A stretch of 64,000 nucleotides of DNA from Carnimonas bestiolae (GTDB lineage Bacteria > Pseudomonadota > Gammaproteobacteria > Pseudomonadales > Halomonadaceae), in assembly GCF_051251125.1 (NCBI RefSeq), contig NZ_JBPCZL010000002.1; one strand, given 5' to 3'. This document shows positions 25,701 through 34,864 of this stretch, piece after piece. A program made the translations under genes and the position numbers. The notes beneath the pieces are model-generated. The model saw nothing but the letters and a program-made list of their open reading frames with translations. It searched no databases and was not told where the DNA came from. The stretch's first letter is position 1; each line of letters begins with the position of its first letter.

Positions 25701-25904
25701 ATGGCAACTGGTACTGTCAAATGGTTTAACGATGCCAAAGGCTTCGGCTTCATTTCTCCGGACGACGGTGGTGATGACCTGTTCGCTCACTTCTCTGAAA
25801 TCCAGGCTGAAGGCTTCAAGTCTCTGCAAGACGGCCAGAAGGTTTCCTTCGAAGTGACCCAAGGACGTAAAGGTCTGCAGGCATCCAGCATCAAACCGCT
25901 CTAA
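25701..25904 (+). CDS. Cold-shock protein, CspA family
   Basis: 67-residue single cold-shock domain, an OB-fold RNA/ssDNA chaperone. It has 'TGTVKWFNDAKGFGFISPD' with RNP1 (K-G-F-G-F-I) and 'DLFAHFSEI' as RNP2 (F-A-H-F in place of the usual F-V-H-F). ATG at 25701 preceded by AAGGAATATTGA. Intrinsic terminator at 25932. Monocistronic. Confidence 0.95.
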   Translation: MATGTVKWFNDAKGFGFISPDDGGDDLFAHFSEIQAEGFKSLQDGQKVSFEVTQGRKGLQASSIKPL

Positions 25905-25931
25905 GCGACTGATACTGAAGCACACCGAAGC

Positions 25932-25960
25932 AGCTCACCGAAAGGTGGGCTGTTTTTTTT
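25932..25960 (+). terminator. Rho-independent terminator of the cold-shock gene
   Basis: AGCTCACC-GAAA-GGTGGGCT stem with a GNRA tetraloop followed by eight T. Confidence 0.92.
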
Positions 25961-26479
25961 GCGCAGATGACAGCGCTATTCAGCATTTCCGTTAGCACCT
26001 TTCGCTCAACGTGCAGAGCACTTTCCTACCGCTTATTCGATATCGCTCGCCACCAACAGTTTGGCTCGCCAAGCAATTTGCCGTCGTCAATCACTCGCTT
26101 TATTTGTCCACACAATTGGACATGAGTTTCGCCAGACGAACTTTGCCACGTTCGAAGTAGAAATAAGCCTGGCTTCACAAGACTGTCAAATGTCGGTCAT
26201 CAAGCGTCACTGTTCTTATATGAAGATGGAAGATATTTATAACTTATCCATATATTTATTGTGGATATTTGTTAGCTGCCTATCGCTATTTGAATGTATG
26301 CGCTATCTAACTCGTGCATTGTATGATTTCGTCGGAAATAGCCTGATCTAAAGAGTGCCAGTGTGTGCTCACTCGTATCTAATGTAGAGCCTGCCATACA
26401 TTGATTCACAATTACGCCATCCACCGCGTGGACGGCCAGACGCACGACAGCAAACCGCTCGCAATGCCTGGCAGCGCCC
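25961..26479. other. Intergenic region, partly AT-rich
   Basis: About 520 bp between the csp terminator and the end of the helicase gene. 26150-26400 is clearly lower in GC than its surroundings. A 96-codon frame (26061-26351) has a hydrophobic C-terminal part but no good ribosome-binding site or family resemblance, so I do not call it a gene. Confidence 0.5.
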
Positions 26480-28771
26480 TCAATCGGACAAATCCCACCA
26501 GCGCGGTAGCAGCGCCTTCACTTCGTGACTGTTGAAACGATCATCTATCAGCCACAGCTGGCCCTGATCCTGTTCGCTGCGAATAACTCGGCCGGCAGCC
26601 TGGATGACCTTGGTAAGCCCAGGATAAAGATAAGCATAGCGGTAACCCAACGCGCTGCCGTACAGCGCTGAAAATCGGCTGCGCAGCGCTTGGTTGAACG
26701 GATTGAATTGCGGCAGCCCCAGCGTGGCAATGAATGCACCAATGAGCCGTCCTCCCGCCAAATCGATGCCTTCAGCAAACACACCGCCAAGCACTGCGAA
26801 CCCTACGCCGTGTCCGCCCTCACGGAAACACTCGATAAACTTCGCCCGCTCGCTCTCATGCATGTGCCGCTGCTGCTGCCATAGCGGAACATCAGGCGCG
26901 CGCTGCGCAAGTCGTTCGGCGACACGCTCCATGTAATCGAAACTGGAAAAAAACGCCAAATAGTTGCCCGGCTGCTTCGTTACCTGCTCAGCGATCAAGG
27001 CTGCTAAAGGGTCCACCGACTGCGCGCGCTCGTGGTAGCGCGTCGAGATGTGGTTAACCACATGAACATCGAGCTGGCTGGCGTCGAAGGGAGAGTCGAT
27101 ATCACACCACAGCGAATGCTCGGGCAATCCCAGCAGCGTGCGCACGTACTCCGCCGGTGACAGCGTCGCTGAAAACAACGTCACCGCTGCGCTGGCGGTA
27201 AAGCGGGGCGCAAGCCAGGGGCCGGGCACTACATTGCGAAGCCGCACGGTAAGCTGCGCGTAGCGTCCCAAGGAGCGCTCAAACTCCCATTGAAAGTAGC
27301 GCGGATCGTAGCGCTCAAGCAGCTTCTCGAACCGAAGAGCGTCAAAGTAGAAGCTCATTAGCGGTCCTTCGAGCGGCTGCTCTGGATGCTCCGCCAGATA
27401 CTCGCCGATGCGGCCTGCTACACGCTTCACTTCAGAGGCCAACGCAGTGGGCAGCTCGGCCATAACGCCTGCAGACGTCCCGCTGTGCTGATCGTCCAAC
27501 TGAGCGCGCTGTTGTGAGAAGGCACTTACCACACGCTTGAGGCCATTGCCCAACCCGCGCGGCGCCGAGCGCGCCAATGCTCTAACGTTGCGCTCACTTA
27601 GCTCAGCGGAAAACATCGACCGCCCTCGCTCGACCATATTGTGCGCTTCGTCCAGCAACAGCCCCGGCGTCCAACGCTGCTGCTGCGCCAGCGCAAACAG
27701 CATGCCGCCCAAACCGAAGTAGTGGTTATAGTCGCCCACCACTACATCGCTCCAGCGCGCCATTTCCTGACCAAAGTAATAGGGGCACAGCGAGAAGGTC
27801 AGCGCGATATCTCGCAGTTGCTGCTGGTCGAGCAAGACCCCCTCACGCTCTACGACGGCCACCGCACGCCGGCGTGCTTCGGGAAGGCGATCGTAAAAAC
27901 CTTGCGCCAACGGACAACTGTCGCCGTGGCAGGCCAACTCGGGATGCTCACATGCCTTGTCGCGCGCAATCAGTTCGAGGGTGCGCAGTGTCGTGGTACT
28001 GCCGCGATTGAGCTCACGCATCCCCTCTAGCGCCAGTTGGCGTCCGGTAGTGCGCGCAGTAAGGAAAAAGACGCGATCGATATCGCCGCTGCCGAACGCC
28101 TTCAGCATCGGAAATAGCGTGCCCAGCGTTTTACCGATACCGGTAGGAGCTTGCAGCAGTAACGGCCGTGATAGTCGCGCGGCCTTATAAACGCTCTCGG
28201 CCAGCGCTCGCTGACCCGGCCGGAACGCTGGTTTAGGGAAGGCAAGGTGCGCTAATGTTTCGGCGCGCTGCTGCTGGTGATCGCTCTCCTGCCGCGCCCA
28301 GCCGAGAAACTGCTCGCAGCATTGCGTGAAAAAAGCACCTAACGTGTCGCGTGAGAAGCGCTGCGCCAAGGCGGTTTCGCGCTCGCGCTCAACATCGAAA
28401 TAGATCAGCGCTAGCTCAATCTCCTCGAAGCCAAAGTGCTCGCAGGCAAGCCAGCCGTACAGCTTTAGCTGCGCCCAGTGCAGCGCACGATGGTTGGCTG
28501 GCTGCCGATCCAATGAGCCACGATGCGTCTTGATTTCCTCAAGGCGTCGCCGGCGATGATCGAAGCCGTCGGCGCGCCCGCGCACCACCAATTCCTGGTA
28601 TTCACCGCTAAGCGCAAGCTCTGACTGGTAGTCGTCCGAACGCCGTTCGACCACCTTGGCATGACCTTCGATACCTTCCAGCGATGAAGGCGATGGCGTG
28701 AAGCGCAGATCAAGATCGCCGCGCCGTGCAACGAACTCGCTCAATGCCCTCACCGCCACGCTGTAACTCAC
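26480..28771 (-). CDS. XPD/Rad3-like DNA helicase with N-terminal nuclease-like region
   Basis: 763-residue superfamily 2 helicase of the DinG/XPD group. Walker A 'LLQAPTGIGKTLGTLFP', DEAH box 'LLLDEAHNMVERG', and a cluster of four Cys between them ('ACEHPELACHGDSCPLAQG' and 'LCPYYFGQ') consistent with an XPD-type [4Fe-4S] domain. C-terminal helicase motifs include 'VGFAVLGGVFAEGIDL' and 'AAGRVIRSEQDQG' (Q-A-A-G-R). The first 200 residues contain 'GRADGFDHRRRRLEEIKTH', a PD-(D/E)XK-like pattern. Start chosen at GTG 28771, which overlaps the FAN1 stop by four bases (GTGA) and begins the conserved 'SYSVAVRALSEF' region. Translational coupling to a FAN1 nuclease implies a joint role in repair, probably of DNA crosslinks or flaps. 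Confidence 0.9.
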   Translation of the reverse strand: MSYSVAVRALSEFVARRGDLDLRFTPSPSSLEGIEGHAKVVERRSDDYQSELALSGEYQELVVRGRADGFDHRRRRLEEIKTHRGSLDRQPANHRALHWAQLKLYGWLACEHFGFEEIELALIYFDVERERETALAQRFSRDTLGAFFTQCCEQFLGWARQESDHQQQRAETLAHLAFPKPAFRPGQRALAESVYKAARLSRPLLLQAPTGIGKTLGTLFPMLKAFGSGDIDRVFFLTARTTGRQLALEGMRELNRGSTTTLRTLELIARDKACEHPELACHGDSCPLAQGFYDRLPEARRRAVAVVEREGVLLDQQQLRDIALTFSLCPYYFGQEMARWSDVVVGDYNHYFGLGGMLFALAQQQRWTPGLLLDEAHNMVERGRSMFSAELSERNVRALARSAPRGLGNGLKRVVSAFSQQRAQLDDQHSGTSAGVMAELPTALASEVKRVAGRIGEYLAEHPEQPLEGPLMSFYFDALRFEKLLERYDPRYFQWEFERSLGRYAQLTVRLRNVVPGPWLAPRFTASAAVTLFSATLSPAEYVRTLLGLPEHSLWCDIDSPFDASQLDVHVVNHISTRYHERAQSVDPLAALIAEQVTKQPGNYLAFFSSFDYMERVAERLAQRAPDVPLWQQQRHMHESERAKFIECFREGGHGVGFAVLGGVFAEGIDLAGGRLIGAFIATLGLPQFNPFNQALRSRFSALYGSALGYRYAYLYPGLTKVIQAAGRVIRSEQDQGQLWLIDDRFNSHEVKALLPRWWDLSD

Positions 28772-30420
28772 CCGAGCGCCTCGCACCACGACACCCAGCA
28801 CACGGCGATGGGCAAATCATGCGCATGACAGAACGCGATCATGCGCTTCTGGTTATCCTGAAGCCGATCTCCCGGCCCCTTCACTTCGATCATGCGATAG
28901 CGTTGCTGCTCAGGGTAAAACTGGATCAGGTCGGCAAATCCCGCACGGTTACGCTTGATATCGCGCATCAGCCATTCACACCAATGCCGCAGGTGCTGTG
29001 CCGGAATACAGCGCAACGCAAGCGTGATTAGAGGCTCGTCTATCCAGCCCCACGCGACAAACGGCGACTGGATCCCCTGCTTACGCCGAAAACACTCAAC
29101 AATACGCTGCTGATAGCTGCCGTCATCGAGGTAGCCAAGGCAGCGCTCAAACACCTCCCGCCGCCTCTCTACAAAATCACTGCGCAACAGATCGGCAGGG
29201 CCGCGATGGAACGGATGAAAGAAGGCGCCGCTGAGCGGCGCGAAAATGGCCTCCCAGCACAGCAGCCCGAAAAGCGCATTGATCAGCGCATTCTCTACGT
29301 AGAAAACGGGCGATTGCTCACTGCCGATAGCATCAGCCGCCGCCATTTCGACACTGCTGGCCCGCTCGACCTGAAGATAAAAATGCTCCGTCGGAGCAGC
29401 CGCTGGAGAGGCCGTTTTAGGTTTTCCCAGCTTGCGCTCAAGGCGCGGCAAAATACGCCCCATGTGCTGCTCTTCTTCGCTATCGCGGGGCGCTTGCCAG
29501 GCGTCCGAGGCTATTTCCCACGCCTGCTCCAGGCGACCGACCTTTTCGAGCAACCGCACCTGCTTAACTCGGGCACCTGCCTCTAAGCACAATGAATACA
29601 GCGATAGCGAGCGCTCACTTTTTCCTTCTTTTCGCAAACTATCAGCGGCTTTTAACAGCCAGCGCTGACGGCGCTGTTCTATCCATGGATTCGCACATTG
29701 GTACGCTATCAGCGCAAGCCCTTCCTCGCTGTCGAGCGCCGCGCCGCCATGGCGTTCAAGCGCTTCACGCTGATGATGAATACGCAGATAATCATCGATA
29801 TCCTGACGACAGTGGAATCCACGCGATCGCGCATCGAACGTCACCTGCTCGAAACAGAAAATGCCCAGATCAGCCAGCACGAAATCGGAAAAGTCCTGCC
29901 GCAGATTGCCAAAAAACATCAACCGCAATCGCTCGTACACGTCAGCAAACAGCAGCTCAATGCCGCAGTCGTCCAACTTCGGCGCCCATTCGTGCAGCGT
30001 GCGTAGTGGCCAATCCTGAGCAGCCAACGCCTCATACCACTGCTGCTTACGCAGCGATTTAGCGGAAGGGCCAAAAATTTGCGCCAGTTCGGCCTTCTTT
30101 AGCAGCGAGAAAAGCGCCTCCAGCGGCAGCTGGGGCGATAGATCAATCAGGCCGGCATCGCTCAAAAGCGAAAGCGCAGCAGCACCGTTATCGAGCGCCT
30201 CAATCTCGGCATACCCAAGCGATGAGCGACGGAACAGACTGCCTTTCCGCATTACCAGCCTTGCCAGCAGCGCCGCGGCACACTCCGGCAGCGCGTGAAT
30301 CTGGTGGAGTAGTGCGCGCTCTCGCGCATCCAGCAGATCGTCATAGCGCTGCGCCACCCACTGCGTGAGGGTGCGAAAGTTATCCAAGTAATAAAGCGGA
30401 TCTTCCAGCGGATGGCTCAT
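28768..30420 (-). CDS. FAN1-type VRR-NUC structure-specific nuclease
   Basis: 550-residue homologue of bacterial FAN1 (Pseudomonas PfFAN1-like), a structure-specific 5' nuclease involved in interstrand-crosslink unhooking. The C-terminal VRR-NUC domain has 'FADLIQFYP' and 'MIEVKGPGDRLQDNQKRMIA' (D...ExK metal site plus the conserved Q...R). The N-terminal and middle parts are helical (SAP-like and TPR-like: 'GKSERSLSLYSLCLEAGA'). The ATG at 30420 starts the conserved 'DPLYYLDNFRTL' region; a longer frame upstream is unlikely. Operon with the downstream XPD-like helicase. Confidence 0.88.
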   Translation of the reverse strand: MSHPLEDPLYYLDNFRTLTQWVAQRYDDLLDARERALLHQIHALPECAAALLARLVMRKGSLFRRSSLGYAEIEALDNGAAALSLLSDAGLIDLSPQLPLEALFSLLKKAELAQIFGPSAKSLRKQQWYEALAAQDWPLRTLHEWAPKLDDCGIELLFADVYERLRLMFFGNLRQDFSDFVLADLGIFCFEQVTFDARSRGFHCRQDIDDYLRIHHQREALERHGGAALDSEEGLALIAYQCANPWIEQRRQRWLLKAADSLRKEGKSERSLSLYSLCLEAGARVKQVRLLEKVGRLEQAWEIASDAWQAPRDSEEEQHMGRILPRLERKLGKPKTASPAAAPTEHFYLQVERASSVEMAAADAIGSEQSPVFYVENALINALFGLLCWEAIFAPLSGAFFHPFHRGPADLLRSDFVERRREVFERCLGYLDDGSYQQRIVECFRRKQGIQSPFVAWGWIDEPLITLALRCIPAQHLRHWCEWLMRDIKRNRAGFADLIQFYPEQQRYRMIEVKGPGDRLQDNQKRMIAFCHAHDLPIAVCWVSWCEALG

Positions 30421-30652
30421 AGAACGGGGCACGCGAAAGGCAGGAAACAATACTGTATATCCAGCCACTTTATACCAGCCTTACCCTCTTCTTCAAACGG
30501 GCGGCAACGCCAAGCAGCGCAGGATTTACGCGCAGCGCACGACAGCCGGCACTTTCCGGTAATGTCGCCATCGAAACACCAAAGAAGCTGCAAATTAGCG
30601 GCATTACCGGTATGTTATAAGGGTCTGTTTCTCTAATGCTAGGTTCGCTGCC

Positions 30653-31099
30653 ATGTCCGACAGCCTGACGATATCCGCGCTCGCTCGCGAACTGGGCGTC
30701 ACTACCCGTACCATTCGTTTTTATGAAGAACAGGGGCTTGTTGAGCCAGAGCGCCGCGGCCAGGAGCGCGTATACAGCGCCAGCGACCACACTACGTTGG
30801 TGCTGATACTGCGCGCCAAATCCCTTGGCTTCCCGCTAAGTGAATGCCACACGCTGGTATCGCTGCTGCAACAGTCTCAGCAGCACCTTGATAAAAATGC
30901 GCTGATCCACCGCCTCGAAGAGATCGCTTCTTTGCGCGAGCGGCTTGAGGAGCAGCGCGAGGCCATCGAGCATTTAACCCAAACGCTGGAAGACGCCGAG
31001 CGCGCCGTTTATCAACGCCTTGATCGTATGCAGCGGCCCAATGCCGAAGCTACAGGCGCCAGGCACCAGCTTGATCTAGGCTTTGTGGACGACGATTAG
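30653..31099 (+). CDS. MerR-family transcriptional regulator
   Basis: 148-residue MerR protein. Winged HTH at the N-terminus ('LTISALARELGVTTRTIRFY', then 'EEQGLVEPERRGQERVYS') and a long coiled-coil dimerisation helix (about 85-125, 'LEEIASLRERLEEQREAIEH'). No Cys-rich metal loop; the C-terminus is short and acidic, so the effector is not evident. The length resembles LiuR/SoxR-size members. It may control the divergently placed FAN1 operon or the downstream siderophore-interacting gene; this is a guess from position. Confidence 0.9.
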   Translation: MSDSLTISALARELGVTTRTIRFYEEQGLVEPERRGQERVYSASDHTTLVLILRAKSLGFPLSECHTLVSLLQQSQQHLDKNALIHRLEEIASLRERLEEQREAIEHLTQTLEDAERAVYQRLDRMQRPNAEATGARHQLDLGFVDDD

Positions 31100-31312
31100 C
31101 ACTACCTGGCAAGAAGACGCTCAGGGCCGCAAGGCACGGCCCACTTGCGTCAGACCGAATGGCTGGCTTATGAGACAAAAACAAAAATGCTAGAGTAAGC
31201 GTCGCGCGCACCCGCTAGGCCTACTGCCCACTTCTATAGGCAGTTCGCCCAGCCCACTCATTTCGTGCTCTCGGCAACCAACCGTATTCACTCTCACAAA
31301 GGCTCGCCGCCG

Positions 31313-32482
31313 ATGATCAGCAACGTACTCCCCATCACTCGCCAGTGCTCCAGTAAGGAACAAAAGCTGCTGCGGGCGCTGCGCGCGATGAATGGCCGCA
31401 ACGCCTGGCCAACTCATGCGGGCTACTTATTGGCCGACATCGGCGTCGATTCAAGCGGCATCTATTCGCTGGCGCGCTTGATGCAGGCGATCGAGAGGGA
31501 CGTTGAAGACTTCGAACTGCTAGGGCCCAAGTCGCAATTTGTATCGCGTGACGAACTCAACTTGCTGGCTGCGCTGGGGCAACCGTTGGAAGTCGAAGAG
31601 GCTGCGCGTACGCGAGCGCGGATTATCGGCAACGAGCAATTTGGCGGCGCCGAGCTAATTCGTGCCTGCGCCGAAGCGTTGGAGCGGGCACAGGTGACCT
31701 TACGCCCGCGCGCGGCGCTAAAGTCGGCCTTCAACCCGCTGAGCACCGACAACGTGCTGACCGTACATCCGGTTGCTGAACGAAGGCTGCGCAAGGTCCA
31801 TGTCGTTGCCATTGAGGAAGTCACTCCGCGCGTACGCCGCGTTACCCTGGGTGGCGATGAATTCGAAGGTTTCGCCGTCAGCGCACCGGCACAGTGGGTG
31901 CTGCTGTTTTTGGGCGGTGATAAAGAGCATCGCAACCGCGGCCGCATCTACACCATTCGTACCTTCGATCCCGCTCTCCAACAGCTAACGCTCGACATTA
32001 CGCTCAACGATGACGGAGAAACCTCGCAGTGGGTGCGTAACGCCACAGCGGGCGACGAAGCCATCGTGGCAGGCCCTCGCGGCGGCTTCGTACTGCACGA
32101 AGACGAGCCGTGGCTGCTGCTGGCGGGCGATGAGAGCGCGCTGGCATCGATCATCGATATTATCTCCGCTCAGCCCGCCCAACGGCGCTTGACCGTTTTC
32201 ATCGAAGTCGGCGCAAAGGAAGAAATCCAAACGCTTCCCGAGCATCCGGACATGAACGTAGAGTGGCTCATTCGCGGGCAATCACGCTCACTAATGGCGG
32301 CCATTCAGGCGTGTGCCACCGATCACCAGCACGGCTATGCATGGGTGGCAACCGAGGCCGCCACCGCAAGTGATATTCGCCAGACGCTCACCAAGATGCG
32401 CGGCTTCGGTTTCGAACGCACTCACGTTACCGGCTACTGGAAACAGGGCGAGGCGCGCTTCAAGGATATCGCCGCCGGATAG
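31313..32482 (+). CDS. Siderophore-interacting protein (ViuB-type) with N-terminal extension
   Basis: 389 residues. The C-terminal 235 (from about 155) form a siderophore-interacting FAD flavoreductase that releases iron from ferric siderophores: 'VHVVAIEEVTPRVRRVTLGG', 'RGRIYTIRTFDP' (R-x-Y-T FAD site), 'GPRGGFVLHEDEPWLLLAGD' and the C-terminal 'GFERTHVTGYWKQGE'. The first 150 residues, absent from ordinary 240-280-residue SIPs, are mostly helical ('SKEQKLLRALRAMNGRNAWP', 'IYSLARLMQAIERDVEDFEL') and unrecognised. ATG at 31313 after AAAGG; an upstream GTG in frame is possible. Followed after 12 bp by the SpoU gene. Confidence 0.87.
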   Translation: MISNVLPITRQCSSKEQKLLRALRAMNGRNAWPTHAGYLLADIGVDSSGIYSLARLMQAIERDVEDFELLGPKSQFVSRDELNLLAALGQPLEVEEAARTRARIIGNEQFGGAELIRACAEALERAQVTLRPRAALKSAFNPLSTDNVLTVHPVAERRLRKVHVVAIEEVTPRVRRVTLGGDEFEGFAVSAPAQWVLLFLGGDKEHRNRGRIYTIRTFDPALQQLTLDITLNDDGETSQWVRNATAGDEAIVAGPRGGFVLHEDEPWLLLAGDESALASIIDIISAQPAQRRLTVFIEVGAKEEIQTLPEHPDMNVEWLIRGQSRSLMAAIQACATDHQHGYAWVATEAATASDIRQTLTKMRGFGFERTHVTGYWKQGEARFKDIAAG

Positions 32483-32494
32483 CGGCAACCGACC

Positions 32495-33301
32495 ATGACC
32501 GAGATCATTTCCAGCCTTGCCAATGGCAAGGTCAAAAACATGCGTAAATTACGCGAGCGAAAATACCGCGATCGCACCCAAACGCACCTGGTGGAAGGCG
32601 TGCGTGCGATCGAGGAAGGGCTCGCGGGCCATGCCCACCTTATCCAGCTTCTCTACGATCACACGCTGGCCGCTCAGCAGGATGATTTGGCCGCACTTGT
32701 CGCAACAGCCCAGCGCTGCAACGCGGAGCTGCTGCCCACGACTCGCGAAGTACTGGGCGGCTTTTCTTCCCGCGACAATCCACACGCAGCCATTGCCGTC
32801 TTCGCGCAGCGCTGGCAAACGCTGGACACTCTTGCGCTGAGCGAGCAAAGCGTCTGGATTGCGTTGGAATCGCCGCGCGATCCCGGCAATCTCGGCACCA
32901 TTATTCGCAGTTGCGAGGCATCGGGCGCAAGCGGTGTGATATTGATCGATCACGCCTGCGACCCTTACAGCCCCGAAGCGATGCGTGCCAGTACTGGCGC
33001 CCTGTTTGGCGTGACATTGGCAAAAACAGGCCTTGCTGAATTCATCAACTGGCACGCGCGCAGCGGCGCCACCCTGGTAGGTACCGGACTCGAACGCAGT
33101 GCCGACTACCGAGCCCCAAGCTACGCTGGTCCGATTATTATCGTGATGGGCACCGAGCGCGACGGCATTACCCGCCAGCTTCACGACGCCTGCCAGCAAA
33201 TTGTGCGAATCCCGATGCGCGGCAACACCGACTCGCTGAATCTTTCTGTTGCCAGCGCGCTGATGCTGTTCGAAGTGACCAACCGCAAATACAACGACTA
33301 A
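32495..33301 (+). CDS. TrmH/SpoU-family RNA 2'-O-ribose methyltransferase
   Basis: 268-residue SPOUT methyltransferase with the N-terminal substrate-binding domain ('KVKNMRKLRERKYRDRTQTH' and 'LVEGVRAIEEGL') and the C-terminal trefoil-knot domain: motif 1 'ESPRDPGNLGTIIRSCEASG', motif 2 'IIIVMGTERDGIT' and motif 3 'VRIPMRGNTDSLNLSVASAL'. It 2'-O-methylates tRNA or rRNA; the target is not deducible. Twelve bp after the SIP gene, so probably co-transcribed; parS site 3 follows 15 bp after its stop. Confidence 0.92.
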   Translation: MTEIISSLANGKVKNMRKLRERKYRDRTQTHLVEGVRAIEEGLAGHAHLIQLLYDHTLAAQQDDLAALVATAQRCNAELLPTTREVLGGFSSRDNPHAAIAVFAQRWQTLDTLALSEQSVWIALESPRDPGNLGTIIRSCEASGASGVILIDHACDPYSPEAMRASTGALFGVTLAKTGLAEFINWHARSGATLVGTGLERSADYRAPSYAGPIIIVMGTERDGITRQLHDACQQIVRIPMRGNTDSLNLSVASALMLFEVTNRKYND

Positions 33302-33316
33302 GCTGCGGTTGCCTGA

Positions 33317-33332
33317 TGTTTCACGTGAAACA
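33317..33332. promoter_or_regulatory. parS centromere site 3
   Basis: Perfect TGTTTCACGTGAAACA, 15 bp after the SpoU gene and 12.6 kb from site 2. Confidence 0.95.
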
Positions 33333-33490
33333 TCGGGCTGACACCCTTTGGCTGCCAAGTGGCTCGCGCAGTTGCGATAACGAAAGCTTCAGCCGTAGCA
33401 TTCTGATGGTAGGCAGACAGTGCAGCCAGCGCGCGAGGCACGCTTTATACCGCGCTGGGGGCACAGGGTTTCATCTCTAGGAGGCCAAAC

Positions 33491-33892
33491 ATGTCGTCCC
33501 ATACGATCAACAGCAGCAGTAGCGGAGCCCCCTGGCAGGTGGCTATCCACAGCGATAATCATCAATGGCAAGCAGACGTCGACACTGATAGCGGCGGGGG
33601 CGATCTGGCACCTAACCCGGAGAGCTATCTGCTCGGCGCACTGGGCGCCTGTACGGCAATGACCGTAAGAATGTACGCAGAGCGCAAGCAGTGGCAGCTG
33701 CAGAGCGTCGATGTGTCGGTCTCGATCAGCCAGCACGATAAGCACAGCGTACAGCTTGAGCGCCATATCTCGCTGACGGGTGAACTGGATGAGCAACAGC
33801 GCCAGCGGCTGCTTGATATTGCCGAGAAGTGTCCCGTGCATCGACTGCTGACCGGAGACGTTACTATCGAAAGCTCTCTGACAGCGTCGTAA
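33491..33892 (+). CDS. OsmC/Ohr-family protein
   Basis: 133-residue OsmC-like protein, a family of thiol peroxidases acting on organic hydroperoxides. The N-terminal beta part precedes 'PNPESYLLGALGACTAMTVRMYA', carrying the first active-site Cys in the central helix; the second Cys is in 'IAEKCPVHRLLTG', as in the OsmC consensus C-P-V-H-R-x-L. Start ATG 33491 with a strong GGAGG seven bases upstream. Member of the YhfA/short OsmC group; preferred peroxide unknown. Confidence 0.92.
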   Translation: MSSHTINSSSSGAPWQVAIHSDNHQWQADVDTDSGGGDLAPNPESYLLGALGACTAMTVRMYAERKQWQLQSVDVSVSISQHDKHSVQLERHISLTGELDEQQRQRLLDIAEKCPVHRLLTGDVTIESSLTAS

Positions 33893-34079
33893 TTGCGCCG
33901 AAGCACAGCGCCTACGGCCAAAACGGCCGCTGCGGCACCAGCGCGTTCGTGGCACTTGCAAGATATTTCAACAAAATCACCGCACTTCCGGCGCTTGAAG
34001 ATGTTGAGTTATGGCCTGTAATTGGCCAACATGAAATACACCTTCGTGCATTTTTCAGCGTTACTTTGGAGAACAACCA

Positions 34080-34757
34080 ATGTCAGACAACACCACCGTT
34101 AATGCCGTAATTTTCGACATGGACGGCCTGCTGCTTGATTCCGAAACGCTGGCCATGGATGCACTGGTCATCTCAGGTCGCGAGCTTGGCTACGACATGC
34201 CCGACGACTTCTGCCAGGCGATGATTGGCATGCCCGCTGACCGCTGTCGCGAGATGGTCGTTGAAACCTACGGTGAAGACTTTCCGCTCAAAGCCTTCTT
34301 CGACGGTCAGGAAACAGCGCTGCATCGATTAGTCGAAGAAGGCGCACTGACCACCAAAAAAGGCGTTGAGAAGCTGCTCGATTTGCTCGACCAGCACCAG
34401 ATACCACGCGCCATTGCCACCTCCTCCAGCCGCTATCGCACGGACCGTCACTTGGAGAAGGCTGGGCTTGGAGGACGCTTTAACGCTATTGTCAGCCGCG
34501 ACGACGTCAGCCAAGGCAAGCCGCATGCGGAACCCTATCTGACGGCCGCCAAGGCGCTAGGCGTCGAGCCCGAGCGCTGCCTGGCACTGGAGGATTCCTA
34601 TAATGGCATCAGAGCCGCCCATGCGGCGGGTATTCGCGTGATTATGGTACCCGACCTGCTGCCTCCCACCGACGAAATGCGGGAGCTTACCTTCGACATC
34701 GTGGATAGCCTTGAAGATGTTGCTAAGTGGCTGGCACCGCGACTCTCTGCCAACTAA
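34080..34757 (+). CDS. HAD-superfamily hydrolase, beta-phosphoglucomutase-like
   Basis: 225-residue subfamily IA HAD phosphatase: motif I 'VIFDMDGLLLDSETLA' (DxD), cap domain (about 20-90), motif II 'AIATSSSRYRTDRHL' (Thr/Ser), motif III Lys in 'SQGKPHAEPYL', and motif IV 'CLALEDSYNGIRAAHAAG' (E-D). This is the YcjU/YhcW/pseudouridine-5'-phosphatase type; the substrate is likely a small sugar phosphate. ATG at 34080 after GGAGAACAACCA. Terminator follows at 34785. Confidence 0.9.
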   Translation: MSDNTTVNAVIFDMDGLLLDSETLAMDALVISGRELGYDMPDDFCQAMIGMPADRCREMVVETYGEDFPLKAFFDGQETALHRLVEEGALTTKKGVEKLLDLLDQHQIPRAIATSSSRYRTDRHLEKAGLGGRFNAIVSRDDVSQGKPHAEPYLTAAKALGVEPERCLALEDSYNGIRAAHAAGIRVIMVPDLLPPTDEMRELTFDIVDSLEDVAKWLAPRLSAN

Positions 34758-34784
34758 ACGCTTGCTCGTAGGTCAGCAACAAAG

Positions 34785-34814
34785 ACGGCGACACCCTTGA
34801 GGCGTCGCCGTTTT
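34785..34814 (+). terminator. Rho-independent terminator after the HAD gene
   Basis: ACGGCGAC-loop-GTCGCCGT perfect 8-bp stem followed by TTTTCG; may also serve the convergent dehydrogenase gene. Confidence 0.82.
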
Positions 34815-34864
34815 CGTTAGCGCTAAAGCGCTAAGCAGCAGGCGCTCAGCCTGCCACAGACTGA

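Noticed and set aside
26061..26351. 96-codon frame in AT-rich intergenic DNA
   Set aside because: No convincing start signal or homology; the composition suggests noncoding DNA.
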